From Isoetes taiwanensis (taxonomy: Eukaryota; Streptophyta; Lycopodiopsida; Isoetales; Isoetaceae): DNA of 64,000 bases. A model generated the notes under the pieces. That model had not been told where the DNA came from and searched no databases. It was given only the letters and a program-made list of their open reading frames with translations. The stretch covers positions 1 to 64,000 of the forward strand of contig JAJEKV010000825.1 of the NCBI GenBank assembly GCA_021234155.1, in the 5' to 3' direction. Each line of letters opens with the position of its first letter. Position 1 is the first letter of the stretch. This document shows, piece by piece, positions 21,282 through 33,982 of this stretch. A program made the translations under genes and the position numbers.

Positions 21282-23689
21282 AAATGGAAATCACAATTTC
21301 TTCTTTTTAACATTTACATCAAAATTTGTACTGTTAGTTTGAACTAGTCAACTTTACAGCTCCATTTATGATGTAAACTACTCGAGAATATCCATCCCGG
21401 TTTATAACCGTGCCACAAAGATCCTTTACCCTAAAATCATGCATCTTAAAGGTTTTTACTTTTCATGTCAATCGTTTCATTTCCATATCTCTTATTTTTG
21501 CTTTTTGCTTTAATAATTTTCAATTTAACATTTTACCATTGCATCTTACTATTTGCACCTCTAAATGTAATCTTTTTCCTTTAAATATTTTTGCATTCAA
21601 CCATCATAGATAACCTTTCAATATTCGTAAATATTTTCATCATTTTAATCTTACATCATAACATTTCTATTCACTTTATGCACTACTACACTATGGCAGC
21701 CCATGCAAAATGGCTTAAATTAACTTTGCCATATCTACTCTTCATCCCATATTATTCACATGGTAAATCTATTGAGTATTGAGTAGATCTCACCATGTCA
21801 ACATCAGTTTTCAGAATGTAACCACAAATTTATAAGAATAGCCATATTAAGGCCCTTGAAAGATCATAAATGAACTCCTAGGAGAAGATGTTTAGGTTAC
21901 CTTGCATCCAACCAATACACTAGTTAGCATAAATATGGTAAAAGTGCAAGGGACGCCGTAAGCAATTAAACATCTTGGCTCTTAAGCCCTTCACCTAATA
22001 TTCATCTATTTTTCTGATCTATACTTTATCCACAACCATGTAAACGATACCAGCAAAGTACATAACAAAATCTATTTGAGTATCTCTTTTTCCTTCTTTG
22101 CTTACCACGTACCAAGGTGGTCCACATAGTCACTATAAGTAATAAAAACATCTGTTCAATCTCAAAGAGAAGTCTTTGGTCCTCCAGATAGAGCAAAGTT
22201 AACAAGGCAAAGATCTTTTATTTACAAGTTACTAAAACCGAATAACTTTTAATGTTATATTCAATATTACTTTCAAAAGATATGCATGTCTAGCAACTAC
22301 CCAAGCACTCCTCTATTTTGGGATCTTTCAACATGTCCAGCATCTCCTGCATGCAACCAGATCATCTCATTTCCCATCTACCTTTGTTTTTCAGATTAAG
22401 CTGTGGCAATAAATCCGTTCTACCTTTCATCTCAAGTCATACAGCATGCATGTAATATTATCATTACTATCTTCATCTATATTATCATGAAAACCCTTAA
22501 CTTCTGACCAACCAGCCTTCCCATGATTACTTTTATTACTTCCGCTGTATATATAATCTCATCAGTTAGCAACCATCTCCATCTATAAGCTAATAGTTTA
22601 ACCATCATATTACTATGCTTATTCTTATCGATCTTAATCACCAAACACTCTTATAATCATTTCTGAATCATCCTAACAGAAGTATCTTTTGCTAAGGCAT
22701 TATTTAACTATTTACCAGCATAAGGAGCATAAATCAATATTTTTAGAATCAAATAGGACCTGTTTTGTTTTCGCCCTCGGCAACAAATGCCTTGTCTTGG
22801 AAAGCCAAGATTTGGGGCTTGTCTTCCACCACCATTAGGCCTATTTAAGCCTATAGGGAAAGTTCCCTCACGAGCTCGCTTCTTTGGCCCGGTTGCCTAA
22901 TGTATACTCCTCTAGGCATTGCTCTCCAATCACTATTACGGCAGAACAGGCGGAACGTGATGAAAGAGAACTAACTTTCGTATGCTTTCTCAAATATATA
23001 TGCAATTTTGTTGCTACGAAAACCTTCAAGATGCCCATCTTGTCCATAATAAATTGCTCCAGCCACTACCATTTGGCGCCAAGGTCTGCAACGGCCGCCG
23101 GCACTCCCAGTCTATGGCAGAACTAGGTTTCCCTGGTCAATATTCTTCCGGGGTACTGCCCAAGAAATCTCTACGCCGTCAATCATAAATACTAAAGCAA
23201 AAATCAAAGCTGGTCTTATCATTTTTAAAGACCATTACCGCATCTATTCATCCAAAGTTTATATCCTCAATATGTGTGTAACACCATGGTTCACAAATCC
23301 CTTCATTATTATCTTGAATATCTCATGGGGATAGCATAAAATATCATTCCACAACAAACTAAAATGTTAATCATGAAAATATCTATACGTATTGGCCCCA
23401 TTGAACCCAAAGGACCAAAAATCACCTATATGTACTACCAACTTATGTATGTTGGATTTTTTCGATCATTTACAAGTCAAATAGATCATCCCCAAGCCAA
23501 ATAGATCTGTTCATCATATCTTCCAGCAACTTTTTGATCCTCTTCTTCTTCTTCTTCTTCTTCTTCTTCTTCTTTCCCACAACCCACCCTCGGGTAGTAG
23601 GACCCATTCCATCTTAGGAAATAGGGCATAGGCACCCCTTCCAAGATGGAAGGGGTCCTAACTCCTACAACCTTTCATTTATCTGGTAA

Positions 23690-25800
23690 ACATCATTTTT
23701 AGATCATTTATGTTAAAGGCAAGACCAGGAAAATTGTTGGTATCTAACATTCTGCAGATATTCTTCATAACGTCATCTTTGTGAAACCCATTATTAACAA
23801 ACTCTTGTACCAATCCATTCGGATCGAAGCTGCCCTCAAAGGGCAATTATGGATGTATAAGTAAAGGCAAAATTTGTGAAATAATAACCCGGTGGCATTG
23901 GATATGGCCTACATCCGTAGCATGAATGAATTTACCGTTATTTTGAATGGCGACTTATCTCTTTTGTCATATCTTGCGGTAACAAATAGACCCGATTGAT
24001 GGTCAACAACCTCGATGGTTACATTTAAGAAAATTACCTGCGAAACCAACCATGTCTTTGTCTTCTTTTGCATCGTATTCAGGTTTCATTTTGATATGCA
24101 ATAGTTTGATTGTATATGTTCGACACTCCAATCTATCCCTTGCCATTAATGAAGTATTCATCAAATTTCCACCATTAAGGATGCACACATCATCCATATA
24201 CCTTCGGCCTCTCGAATTTCACAATATCTATAAAGCGTCCGCCCTAGCAAAGCCTCTCAATGTGGAGCATTTCAAAGTCACGACAAGTATATATTGCACC
24301 GGTCACGGGGAACATGCTGTAAACCCATGGGAATACCGCATGCCCGTCCCCAAACATTAGATCCTTGAATAATGTAGCGTTGGCATAACAACCAATTATT
24401 GAGCTCCACAAATTCATCCTTTTTCATGCAACTCCAATTATCCCGTTCCTTTTTTTGATATCCCAAAACAATCAACATCATCACTCAAAATTCTAAACCA
24501 TAGACTGACCTCTTCGCGTTCCCACTCATATATGTAGCGCCAAGTCAATTACCGGCTTGATAACCAAACAAATGCCCTCATCCCAATGGGAGGGATGTTC
24601 TCATAGCATTTTGAGATATCGGTGATATAAATGTCATGAATTTTTAAATTACAAGCCAAATTAAGCATAAACTCATATATCTAATTTACTATCCAAAAGG
24701 ATTAACATTCCACAGTAGGCAGCACATTTACCTTACTAAACTTTGTGCATGTAGGCCTTAGGAAGCACTTCAAAATCCCCTTTAGTCCCCTAGTAATCAG
24801 CTTTTCCGGCGGTTGAAAATCTTGTTTGGTTTAAGTTAGGTGATGATCCATACTCATGCCCCTTGAGCTTTTATATGTACCCAACAAATATGGAATTCTA
24901 TCATATCTGGGCAATCTAAGTGGAATTTGTCCACCAATTCATTATTGAGCATCATTACTAGCCCATCTCGTCTGTTTTACTTTTCTCCAAAGTCTTTTGC
25001 CATTAAGCCACGAAGTCTTGCCATCTCTCTAATATGCCATGGGCAAATGAATCTTTGGCACATTAGTGCCTTATGGAATTCTGCAACATACATATGCTTG
25101 AATCAACCGGTCCATACATGCGAGTTACCTTAGCATCACATGATGGTACATTTAATCTTTCCACTGTTTTGCAATGATTTCTAAAAAGCTACGCTCAATC
25201 CTCTTGATTAGATTCTGAATTATCTGCGTTTTTTTCATATGGATGTAATATTTTACCTACGCCTTCATGTCGTGTAAACAATTCCTCAAAACCTTTTCAA
25301 GATCCACCAGAACTCCTTTATATTTAGAGGTCTATCGGGGATAAAGTTGGTCCTTTTCAAGATATTACGAAGCCCCTTAGATTTTTACAATAAGGTCCAT
25401 GGTCCCTACATGGCCAATCCTGTATCAATGAATTTGGTCATACCCGTAAAATGACATATACACCGTGGAACTTGCTCTGCGGCCGTGAATATCTTATATG
25501 GTTTATAAAAGGTAATCCATCAGGCCGATCATATTTCCGACCAAAGCATGAGTCCAAGCAGTAATGTGTCACCAAAATCTCCAAGTCTCAACACAATATA
25601 ATCATGGAAATGCTTTACGATATCCACTTTATCAATGATCTTTGAAAAAAAATGTGTCCTCACCTTTTGTCTAGTGACCAGATTAGACTTTTATGAAAGT
25701 TCTTTCGCCATCATTTCAGCGTCCAATGATTCTATCATCCTCATCCACCATCCGCATAATGATATTTCATGAGAATTCATGTCTTTGGGTATCATAACCC
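23690..25800 (-). pseudogene. Z unit B reverse transcriptase, many frame breaks
   Basis: Collinear with the RT of unit A. Short frames still show GRACGIPMG and MDDVCILNGG (motifs B and C), but no long frame survives. The breaks coincide with places where unit A has CAG or CTG, for example CCTTCTGGCC in A against CCTTCGGCC in B. They may be base-calling errors, so pseudogene status is provisional. Confidence 0.6.
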
Positions 25801-26569
25801 TTTTATTTCTGAAATGATTAATCGATCCATTTATATTTATCGTAAATAGGGTATAACAATTAACATAAATGCTCTATTTGGTTTTTGTTATATCCATGCA
25901 TATTGATTTTATTTTGAGGCTTAAGCCATAACCATCACCGGATGGTATGTTTACTTATCAACAATTTGATTTAGTCTCGCACAATTCCATCCCCGGTTTT
26001 CGTCCTTATCGAGCTTAATTCATTGATTTGCAAATATTGTATTGTTCTGCACCTTCGTCATCCATATAAGCATTTAAGCCAAAACAATTATGGCATCAAA
26101 TCATTCTCGAAATCATACTTTATGTATTATATTATGTAATGTCTCCATACATAACTCTTTACGCCAAGTATGTTCATCATATCATATTCATGTTTTGGTA
26201 CAAAAGCGATACCCTTGATAATAGTATCATAAATACAACTATTTTGTTAATCTTATCGACCATTAAGAACTTCTCATGGAATCACCGAGATGTTCTAGGT
26301 CTATATATTAAACTTCTTATCTAACTATATCTATAATAGATAGCGCAAGATTGGCCTCGCATCGCCATCCAAAATTCAGCTTCATAATCACCACGATGTT
26401 GCACCATGGTGCGATATTTACTATAATGATGTGATATCAGTGCACGATTGGACCCGACATCAGCCCCATCCAAAAGCACAAGGGCAACAAAATCGATTAG
26501 AATACTCTACTATTTTGAAAAAGTTTACTTTAAGCCACAATACTTGGCAAAAAGGATAACATATCCTTA

Positions 26570-28065
26570 CTTTTCAAATACCGGCTTGCCTTGTACACCA
26601 TCGTAATTTCTCGCGGATGCGGGTCTGTTTCTTTGCCACGAATGCTTCTCCGGTGTGCATGTTACAATTGTGTCGAATTTTCTGGTTGGCCATCAATGAT
26701 TCCCGCAGCTACTAGAAGAACTTCCTCTCCTTACTTGAGGGGGTAAATAACTCTCACTACTAGCATTAGACTTGGTTTTGAGCGTGAAGTTTTTTGCACC
26801 TCGGTAGGCTTCTTATTGTACTTTTTGCCGGAAAACCTTGTCTTTAAGCATAATTTCGCATGCCTCCACGGTTTAGTGTTTCCAAAGGTTTGGATAATAT
26901 CACGTTTTTTTGTTGCTTGCCGACTTGTTTGTCATCTTGATCATTGTTTCCCACATGTAAATATGCAAGTTGGGCTAAAATAGGTTTTGAGATTTTCAAT
27001 GCGATGTAATGAAAGTAACCCATCTTTCCAACCATAGAATACCTTGGATATACAAGTTCCAAATGATTGAAAACGTACCAGATTGCTTGATCAAACCAAG
27101 TTATCGTGTCGGGGGCATGTATCAGGAAGGCAAGCTGCATTTAATATAAGGACTCCAGCTCCTCCAGCATTTTGTGTAGAAAGGCATATCCCACGTGGGT
27201 GTCCGGGTATCCCATATGAGCTTTCACATAAAGTGTCATCCATTGTTCATGTTACATTTCTTGTCAAATAGCTTCGGGTCCAAAAGGGAAATCTACTTCA
27301 AACTTATCGGCAACTTTTAACCAAATTATTCGTGTCCTCAATGACCTTGCAAGTTCATCATCGTTAATGTCACCCATCGGCATCCAAGCTTTGATATTGA
27401 TGGGTGCTAGAATCTTGAAGTTACTACCAGCCATAAACCTCTTTGGAATTCTTCACCCAACCATTCTATTGCCATTTTAAATGATAGGAAAACGCGGCAA
27501 TTATTGAGAGTTAATCTTACCGGGTTGTCTCTCGAGCTGTTCCTCATGTTAGCTTCTCTTTCCTTAACCATAAGGTCAATATCATCTCTCGAATAAATTT
27601 GACAAACCCTCCTTGGGTTTCACTTTCATCAATATTGCACCGACTGTTTACATTTTACCTTTGTCATTGCCAAAGGTTTTATCATTTAAATTGTGTACCT
27701 TTTCCAAGTATGTTACCACCGCTTGGCATTCCATGGGCAAAGATATCATCAAGGTCGATCCGATCTGCCAATATCTCACATGGTATCATTGAAGAGTTGT
27801 TGGATTATCATGTTGCATTCACTCAACTTCATGCCTTTTTGATCCAATTTTAAAAACATCAAACCAAGCACTGAACCCAAAGGTGAATAATTGGGGAAAA
27901 CGTCCGGCTCAGTCTTTTGTTCAATGTCGACATGAGTTATGGATCTCGGTTGGGTATCATGCATATTACTGCTTGGACAGCATTATTTGGTGGACATCCG
28001 ACTGCCCCATACCCCATATCCATTAATGGCTTTATCCAAGTGTTTTTCTACACATAAAAACTTAA
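26570..28065 (-). pseudogene. Z unit B ORF1, many frame breaks
   Basis: Matches the 506-codon ORF of unit A. Pieces such as DTITWFDQAIWYVFNHLE survive near 27100, but the frame is interrupted about every 100-300 bp, again mostly at CAG/CTG positions. Whether the gene is truly dead cannot be told from this sequence. Confidence 0.6.
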
Positions 28066-28207
28066 ACTGTCAGCAAAACTGTCAGCAAGCATTCTGAAAT
28101 CAGATTTGGTCTACATCAAGGACATCCTGTGTTAGTTGGATAACTCCAACAAATGGAAATCACAATTTCTTCTTTTTAACATTTACATCAAAATTTGTAC
28201 TGTTAGT

Positions 28208-30460
28208 TTGAACTAGTCAACTTTACAGCTCCATTTATGATGTAAACTACTCAGAAATATCCATCCTGGTTTATAACCAGGCCACAGCATCCTTTACCCT
28301 AAAATCATGCATCTTAAAGGTTTTTACTTTTCATGTCAATCTGTTTCATTTCCATATCTCTTATTTTTTGCTTTTTGCTTTAATAATTTTCAATTTAACA
28401 TTTTACCATTGCATCTTACTATTTGCACCTCTAAACAGAATCTTTTTCCTTTAAATATTTTTGCATTCAACCATCATAGATAACCTTTCAATATTCAGAA
28501 ATATTTTCATCATTTTAATCTTACATCATAACATTTCTATTCACTTTATGCACTACTACACTATGGCAGCCCATGCAAAAATGGCTTAAATTAACTTTGC
28601 CATATCTACTCTTCATCCCATATTATTCACATGGTAAATCTATTGAGTATTGAGTAGATCTCACCATGTCAACATCAGTTTTCAGAATGTAACCACAAAT
28701 TTATAAGAATAGCCATATTGCATCCTTGAAAGATCATAAATGAACTCCTAGGAGAAGATGTTTAGGTTACCTGCATCCAACCAATACACTAGTTAGCATA
28801 AATATGGTAAAGTGCAAGGGACGTCCGGGTAAGCAATTAAACATCTTGGCTCTTAAGCCCTTCACCTAATATTCATCTATTTTTTCTGATCTATACTTTA
28901 TCCACAACCATGTAAAGCATTATACCCGGCAAAGTACATAACAAAATCTATTTGAGTATCTCTCTCTTTTTCCTTGCTGCTTACCACAGCCAAGGCTGTG
29001 TCCACATAGTCACTATAAGTAATAAAAAACATCTGTTCAATCTCAAAGAGAAGTCTTTGGTCCTGTATAGAGCAAAGTTAACAGGCCAGCATCTTTTATT
29101 TACAAGTTACTAAAACTGGAATAACTTTTAATGTTATATTCAATATTACTTTCAGTATTATGCATGTCTAGCAACTACCCGCACCCTCTATTTTGGGATC
29201 TTCAACATGTCCAGCATCTCACATGCAAACTGGATCATCTCATTTCCCATCTACCTTTGTTTTTCGATTAATTGCGTGGCAATAAATCCGTTCTACCTTT
29301 CATCTCAAGTCATACAGCATGCATGTAATATTATCATTACGATCTTCATCTATATTATCATGAAAACACTTAACTTCTGACCAACCAGCCTTCCCATGAT
29401 TACTTTTATGACTTCCGCTGTATATATAATCTCATCAGTTAGCAACCATCTCCATCTATAAGCTAATCGTTTAACCATCATATTACTATGCTTATTCTTA
29501 TCGATCTTAATCACCAAACACTCTTATAATCATTTCTGAATCATCCTAACGGAAGTATCTTTTGCTAAGGCATTATTTAACTATTTACCAGCATAAGGAG
29601 CATAAATCAATATTTTTAGAATCAAATAGGACTTGTTTCAAGTTTAGCTCCACGGCAACAATACGCCTTTGTCTTGAAAGCCAAGATTTGGGGCTTGTCT
29701 TCCACCACCATTAGGCCTATTTCGCCTATAGGGAAAGTTCCGGCCCCGAAGCTCGCTTCTTTGGCCCGGTTGCCTAATGTATACTCCTCTAGGCATTGCT
29801 CTCCAATCACTATTACGGCAGAAGCAGAACGCGATGAAAGAGAACTAACTTTCAGATGCTTTCTCAAATATATATATGCAATTTTGTTTGCTACTTAAAA
29901 CCTTCAAGATGCCCCTCTTGTCCATAATAAATTGCTCCAGCCACTACCATTTACGCCAAGGTTCTAGCTGCTTGACCAGGCACTCCCGATCTATATGGCG
30001 TAACTAGGTTTCCAAGGTCAATATTCTTCCTGGTACTGCTTCAAGAAATCTCTACGTCAATCATAAATACTAAAGCAAAAATCAAAGCTGGTCTTATCAT
30101 TTTTAAAGACCATTACCAAGATCTATTCATCCAAAGTTTATATCCTCAATATGTGTATAACACCATGGTTCACAAATCCCTTCATTATTATCTTGAATAT
30201 CTCATGGGGATAGCATAAAATATCATTCCACAACAAACTAAAATGTTAATCATGAAAATATCTATACGTATTGGCCCCATTGAACCCAAAGGACCAAAAA
30301 TCACCTATATGTACTACCAACTTATGTATGTTGGATTTTTTCGATCATTTACAAGTCAAATAGATCATCCCCAAGCCAAATAGATCTGTTCATCATATCT
30401 TCCAGCAACTTTTTGATCCTCTTCTTCTTCTTCTTCTTCTTCTTCTTCTTCTTCTTCTTC
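28208..30460 (-). mobile_element. Z-family unit C, non-coding part only
   Basis: Third Z copy covering only the repeated non-coding part: M2 at 28265-28281, M3 at 28764-28868, ending in (CTT)n at 30421-30460. Where units A and B continue into the M4 hairpin and RT, this copy switches to family W. It is the Z equivalent of the Y arrangement, with the coding interior missing. Confidence 0.7.
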
Positions 30461-33400
30461 AAGATGTAAACGTTTCCCATGTATCCATCAAGGGTAAAAC
30501 TTAAGCCACAGCATAGGTAACCTTTATTTGGTTGAAATAATGATCTTATATACTAAAATAGAGGTATAAAGTTTATTTCCCAATAAATTTTTCTCGTATA
30601 ATCAATTTCAAAGTTTAGCATCTAGAATATAAGATATGAGAATGCAATCATTTAGAATGTATAAAGCTTTCCATTTAATCAATTTAAGTACTCAGTATAA
30701 TGTATAGAGTTTTCAACTGAATTCCTATATAAACCACATATTTGTATACATATCTCATATGTGTCGCTATCAAAATGCATCATCTTCCATCTCATATATT
30801 TCCAAATGCTCCATTCCCACGCCAACGCCAACTCTAACAAAGAAAAACAGACAATTAGAGGAGAGAACCCGCACTGCAGCCAATCAATACACAATTAGCA
30901 TGATAATGGTAATGTGTAAGGGCAAAAGGTACATTGGGTCTCTCACCATCACTGATCACCAATTGTATCCTTTTGCCCCGAAGTTAGACATTAACAAGAA
31001 AGAAAACCTGAATAACAATATTTTTAGCATTATAAGTTTTTCAAATAATCTCCAATTTTGTATCATAAAGTATAAGATTATAGAAATTTATAGTTTCCCA
31101 TTCAATCTTTAAAGACTAATTTATCCACCAATAAGCACATATATAGTATGGAGTATGCAATGTAAATTGCAAAAGCAAAGTCATCTACCTTTGAAGCATA
31201 AGACAATTTAAGAGATTTTAAGAATAGAGTCCCATTTCTAGTTCAAAATGGTATCACATATGTTCTATAGCTTGATATGTTCAGAAGATATCACATATGG
31301 TTACCTTGAAACCCGCTTCTATAGCATCTAATATTTCATAAAATTTAGATTAATGCAATTGAAACAGCATTTTTTTGTACAAAGTCTCAATCAATTCTTG
31401 AAACCATGCACAATCATAGAGTTTTCTAAGAAGCAATAGCATAAAAGAAAACCATGAATGCATAAGATCTTTTTATTTCATGTAGCCACCGTAATAAACA
31501 TGTAAAAGGACAATTTTTAGATTTTAGCATAAAACCTCGAAGTTGTTTTCGCCCTATCATCTCAAGTAGTTGTCTTTGCAAAGCCATTTGATTATCCACA
31601 TCGTAATTTGGGCCATATTCGAGTTTCTCCAAAGATTTTGAGCATATTTCAAATGACCAAGATTTCAAATGCCTTTCCATTTGCTTTATTGTAAGAAAAG
31701 CCCGTGTTAGTACATTTAAGTAGTAAGCTCATTTAGCTAACATCATAAAGTAAAACCTTTTATGTTTTGGCAACTACAAAATGAGTTACCTCATCCCTTA
31801 AGTTGGCATGAAAATAGATTCAAAAACTCGATTATAATGCCACATTTTAGCAAACTTGACATGCATCCATAGCAATCGGCTTTCCATTCTTATTTTAAGA
31901 TATCTTAGCTAAAACTCAGGATTTCGATGGGTAAATACGCGCCATTCCAAATCTTACATCCATACAAGATCTTGCGATGAGTAATCTAATTCCATAAGCA
32001 TGAATATAAAACAATTCATCCATTAAACATGTTTCTCCATTTTGGCCCGAAAACCTCCCTCAGAGAATAAAACTTGCTTCACTATCAAGACCCTGATTTT
32101 TAGAGGATCAACAACGCTTTTAATATAGAGGAAAAAATCTAAAATATCCTTCAAGCTTAGTTTGACAAGAACCGTGTCCTTATCTCAGATAAACAAGCAT
32201 AAGCCCAAATCGATCATATAGTCGATTAAGCCTCACATCCAGAGCATCTATATATATCGGAACATGATCGGCTTCCTTGCCATATTTGCAAGAGCGCTTA
32301 TTTTATGTAGGTAACAATTTTGGCGCCATGGAATGCCATTTCCGACTGCTTTTCCCGCCTCTAAAGACATTCTTAGAGTAAATGCTAAAGGAAAAATAAT
32401 ACTCAAGAATGATATAGCATTAATAATAATATAAACATTGTCATTTAGCATCGTATTTTGCCCATCCAAGATAAATGGGCATTTAATGCCATTTAATGTA
32501 TCCCATAGGGCTATCAAATTTGAAAACGACTTTTGCCAACAAGGGCCCTGCTATGTTTTTTTTTGAAAAGAAATCACAAGCAGATGCCATGACACGAATG
32601 CCATTTATCTTGTATAACAAGGAAACTAAGGAAGTCCACCTTTTTTCACAATTATAAAACCATTTTGTAGTGTAAATCATCATCCTTTTCTCAAAAAAAG
32701 TGCAATGCAAAGGTCTTAGGTTTTTGATGAATGTGTTTGCATTTTTCGACTTTCCCAAAAAAGTAGAAAATAAAGGTTAGATATGACCTATATTCAAAAA
32801 GTGTTGTCAATAGTCATAGGCAATATTAAAGTAGTATGCAATTTTATAAAAAATATTTGAATGTCCCATTCAAACATTAATATATTCCCATGTCCAAGTT
32901 TTTTATTTTGAGCACAAATAGACATTTTGGAACGTATGTGTATACCAGGGGAATTTCCAAGTTTGCATTATGCCAAATCCTTTTTACTACTTAAGACAAA
33001 TTGCCCTAATTGTTGCACCTTTGGGCACATGCCCCAAATTGCCAATTTCCAAAGGCATAATAGCTAAGAATTTCCAGAGATAATAGCTCTACTTTTATGT
33101 TCATTGGTATTTTTCCATCATATATGCATGTTAGGCCATTCTGTAAACCAAAATATTGGAGGATGCAATTATAACATCCTCATATTTGTATATTTCATTT
33201 TGCATTTGAAGACTATATTTGTCTTGCATTCTATCATAAAAGAAGAGAAGATCTGAAGAGAATATTCCTTCTTCTTCTTTCTTCTTCTTTCTTCTTCTTC
33301 TTCTTCCCACATCCCACCCCTCAGGATGTAGGACACCACTTTTTATAGGGAAAGTAGGACCCCCATAAAAGAGGGGTCCCTTCCTTACACCGTAAGAAAG

Positions 33401-33982
33401 TAAATTACTTTTGTTTAGAATCTTGAAACATAGAGTATTCTCGCTCAATAGACCTTAGAATCTCTAAGCCTTGGCACAATAGACCACAGTCAGATAAAAT
33501 TAGAGATGTACTCAAGGCACAATAGTCCCTAAGTACATGCCATGGCACAATGGGTCAAGGCAATTATAGAAGATATAGATGTAAAAAGCTACAGCTTGAT
33601 TTGTAGCATTCAAGAAACATCCATAGAGCTTGAAAAGCATAATTATGGGGTTCTCTCCCATCCCCATACCTTGCATCCAAGAGATGTCGTGATCCAAAAA
33701 GCCTTTTTCTCATTAATCGTAAAATGAAAGACAAGATATTTGTTAGTTTCAATAAAAGATAATATCATGTGAACTTCAATATCATAGATACCTAAATCAT
33801 TCCCAAATCCATACCCCCATATATGTGGAGTAAAAAAAGATGGATCCGAGAATCAACCAAATAAAGTGGAGTCTGCTAGTTAGAAGACTCTAACTAATGG
33901 AAGTCACATTTTCTTCTTATTCACATATTTACATCTAGACTTACACCATATATGCATAAATACAAAAAATATAGTTCCGCTC
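30461..33982 (-). mobile_element. W-family unit 1 (no ORF)
   Basis: Begins AAGATGTAAACGTTTCCC directly after (CTT)n; the same sequence recurs at 33983, period 3522 bp. Modules: M2 about 30490, M3 30863-30979, (CTT)n with interruptions 33268-33306, M4 hairpin about 33354-33380, M1 33878-33895. About 500 bp separate M4 from M1, so the coding interior is absent as in X. No protein family recognised in any frame. Confidence 0.7.
30863..30979 (-). ncRNA. M3 conserved structured block, W unit 1
   Basis: The W version of M3. Here the closing stem is GGGCAAAAGG (30920-30929) with CCTTTTGCCC (30969-30978), 10 perfect pairs, extended inward by TACATTGG/CCAATTGTA. In Y and Z the same place has AAGGGGCG/CGCCCTT. 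Different bases with pairing kept is direct evidence of a conserved fold. Confidence 0.6.

Larger units (their letters stand above)
14451..21338 (-). mobile_element. Z-family unit A, Penelope-like retroelement with ORFs
   Basis: Best-preserved Z copy; the same start sequence TTGAACTAGTC recurs at 21339 and 28208, giving periods of 6888 and 6869 bp. Read on minus: M1 hairpin at 21266-21281, a 506-codon ORF (21204-19684), reverse transcriptase in three frames (18914-16785), the M4 hairpin at 16734-16765, (GAA)n at 16679-16649, about 1.5 kb without genes, M3 at 15008-15109 and M2 at 14508-14524. Head-to-tail units with a long repeated non-coding part recall the pseudo-LTR arrangement of Penelope-like elements. 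No GIY-YIG nuclease frame is seen. Confidence 0.7.
21339..28207 (-). mobile_element. Z-family unit B
   Basis: Second full Z copy, collinear with unit A from end to end. M2 is at 21396-21411, M3 at 21894-21994, (TTC)n at 23541-23574, the M4 hairpin at 23629-23660 and M1 at 28135-28150. Both coding regions are present but broken by many one- to three-base differences from unit A, most of them at CAG or CTG sites (examples under findings). Between the genes the sequence is close to unit A, so the two copies are recent or kept alike. Confidence 0.75.
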
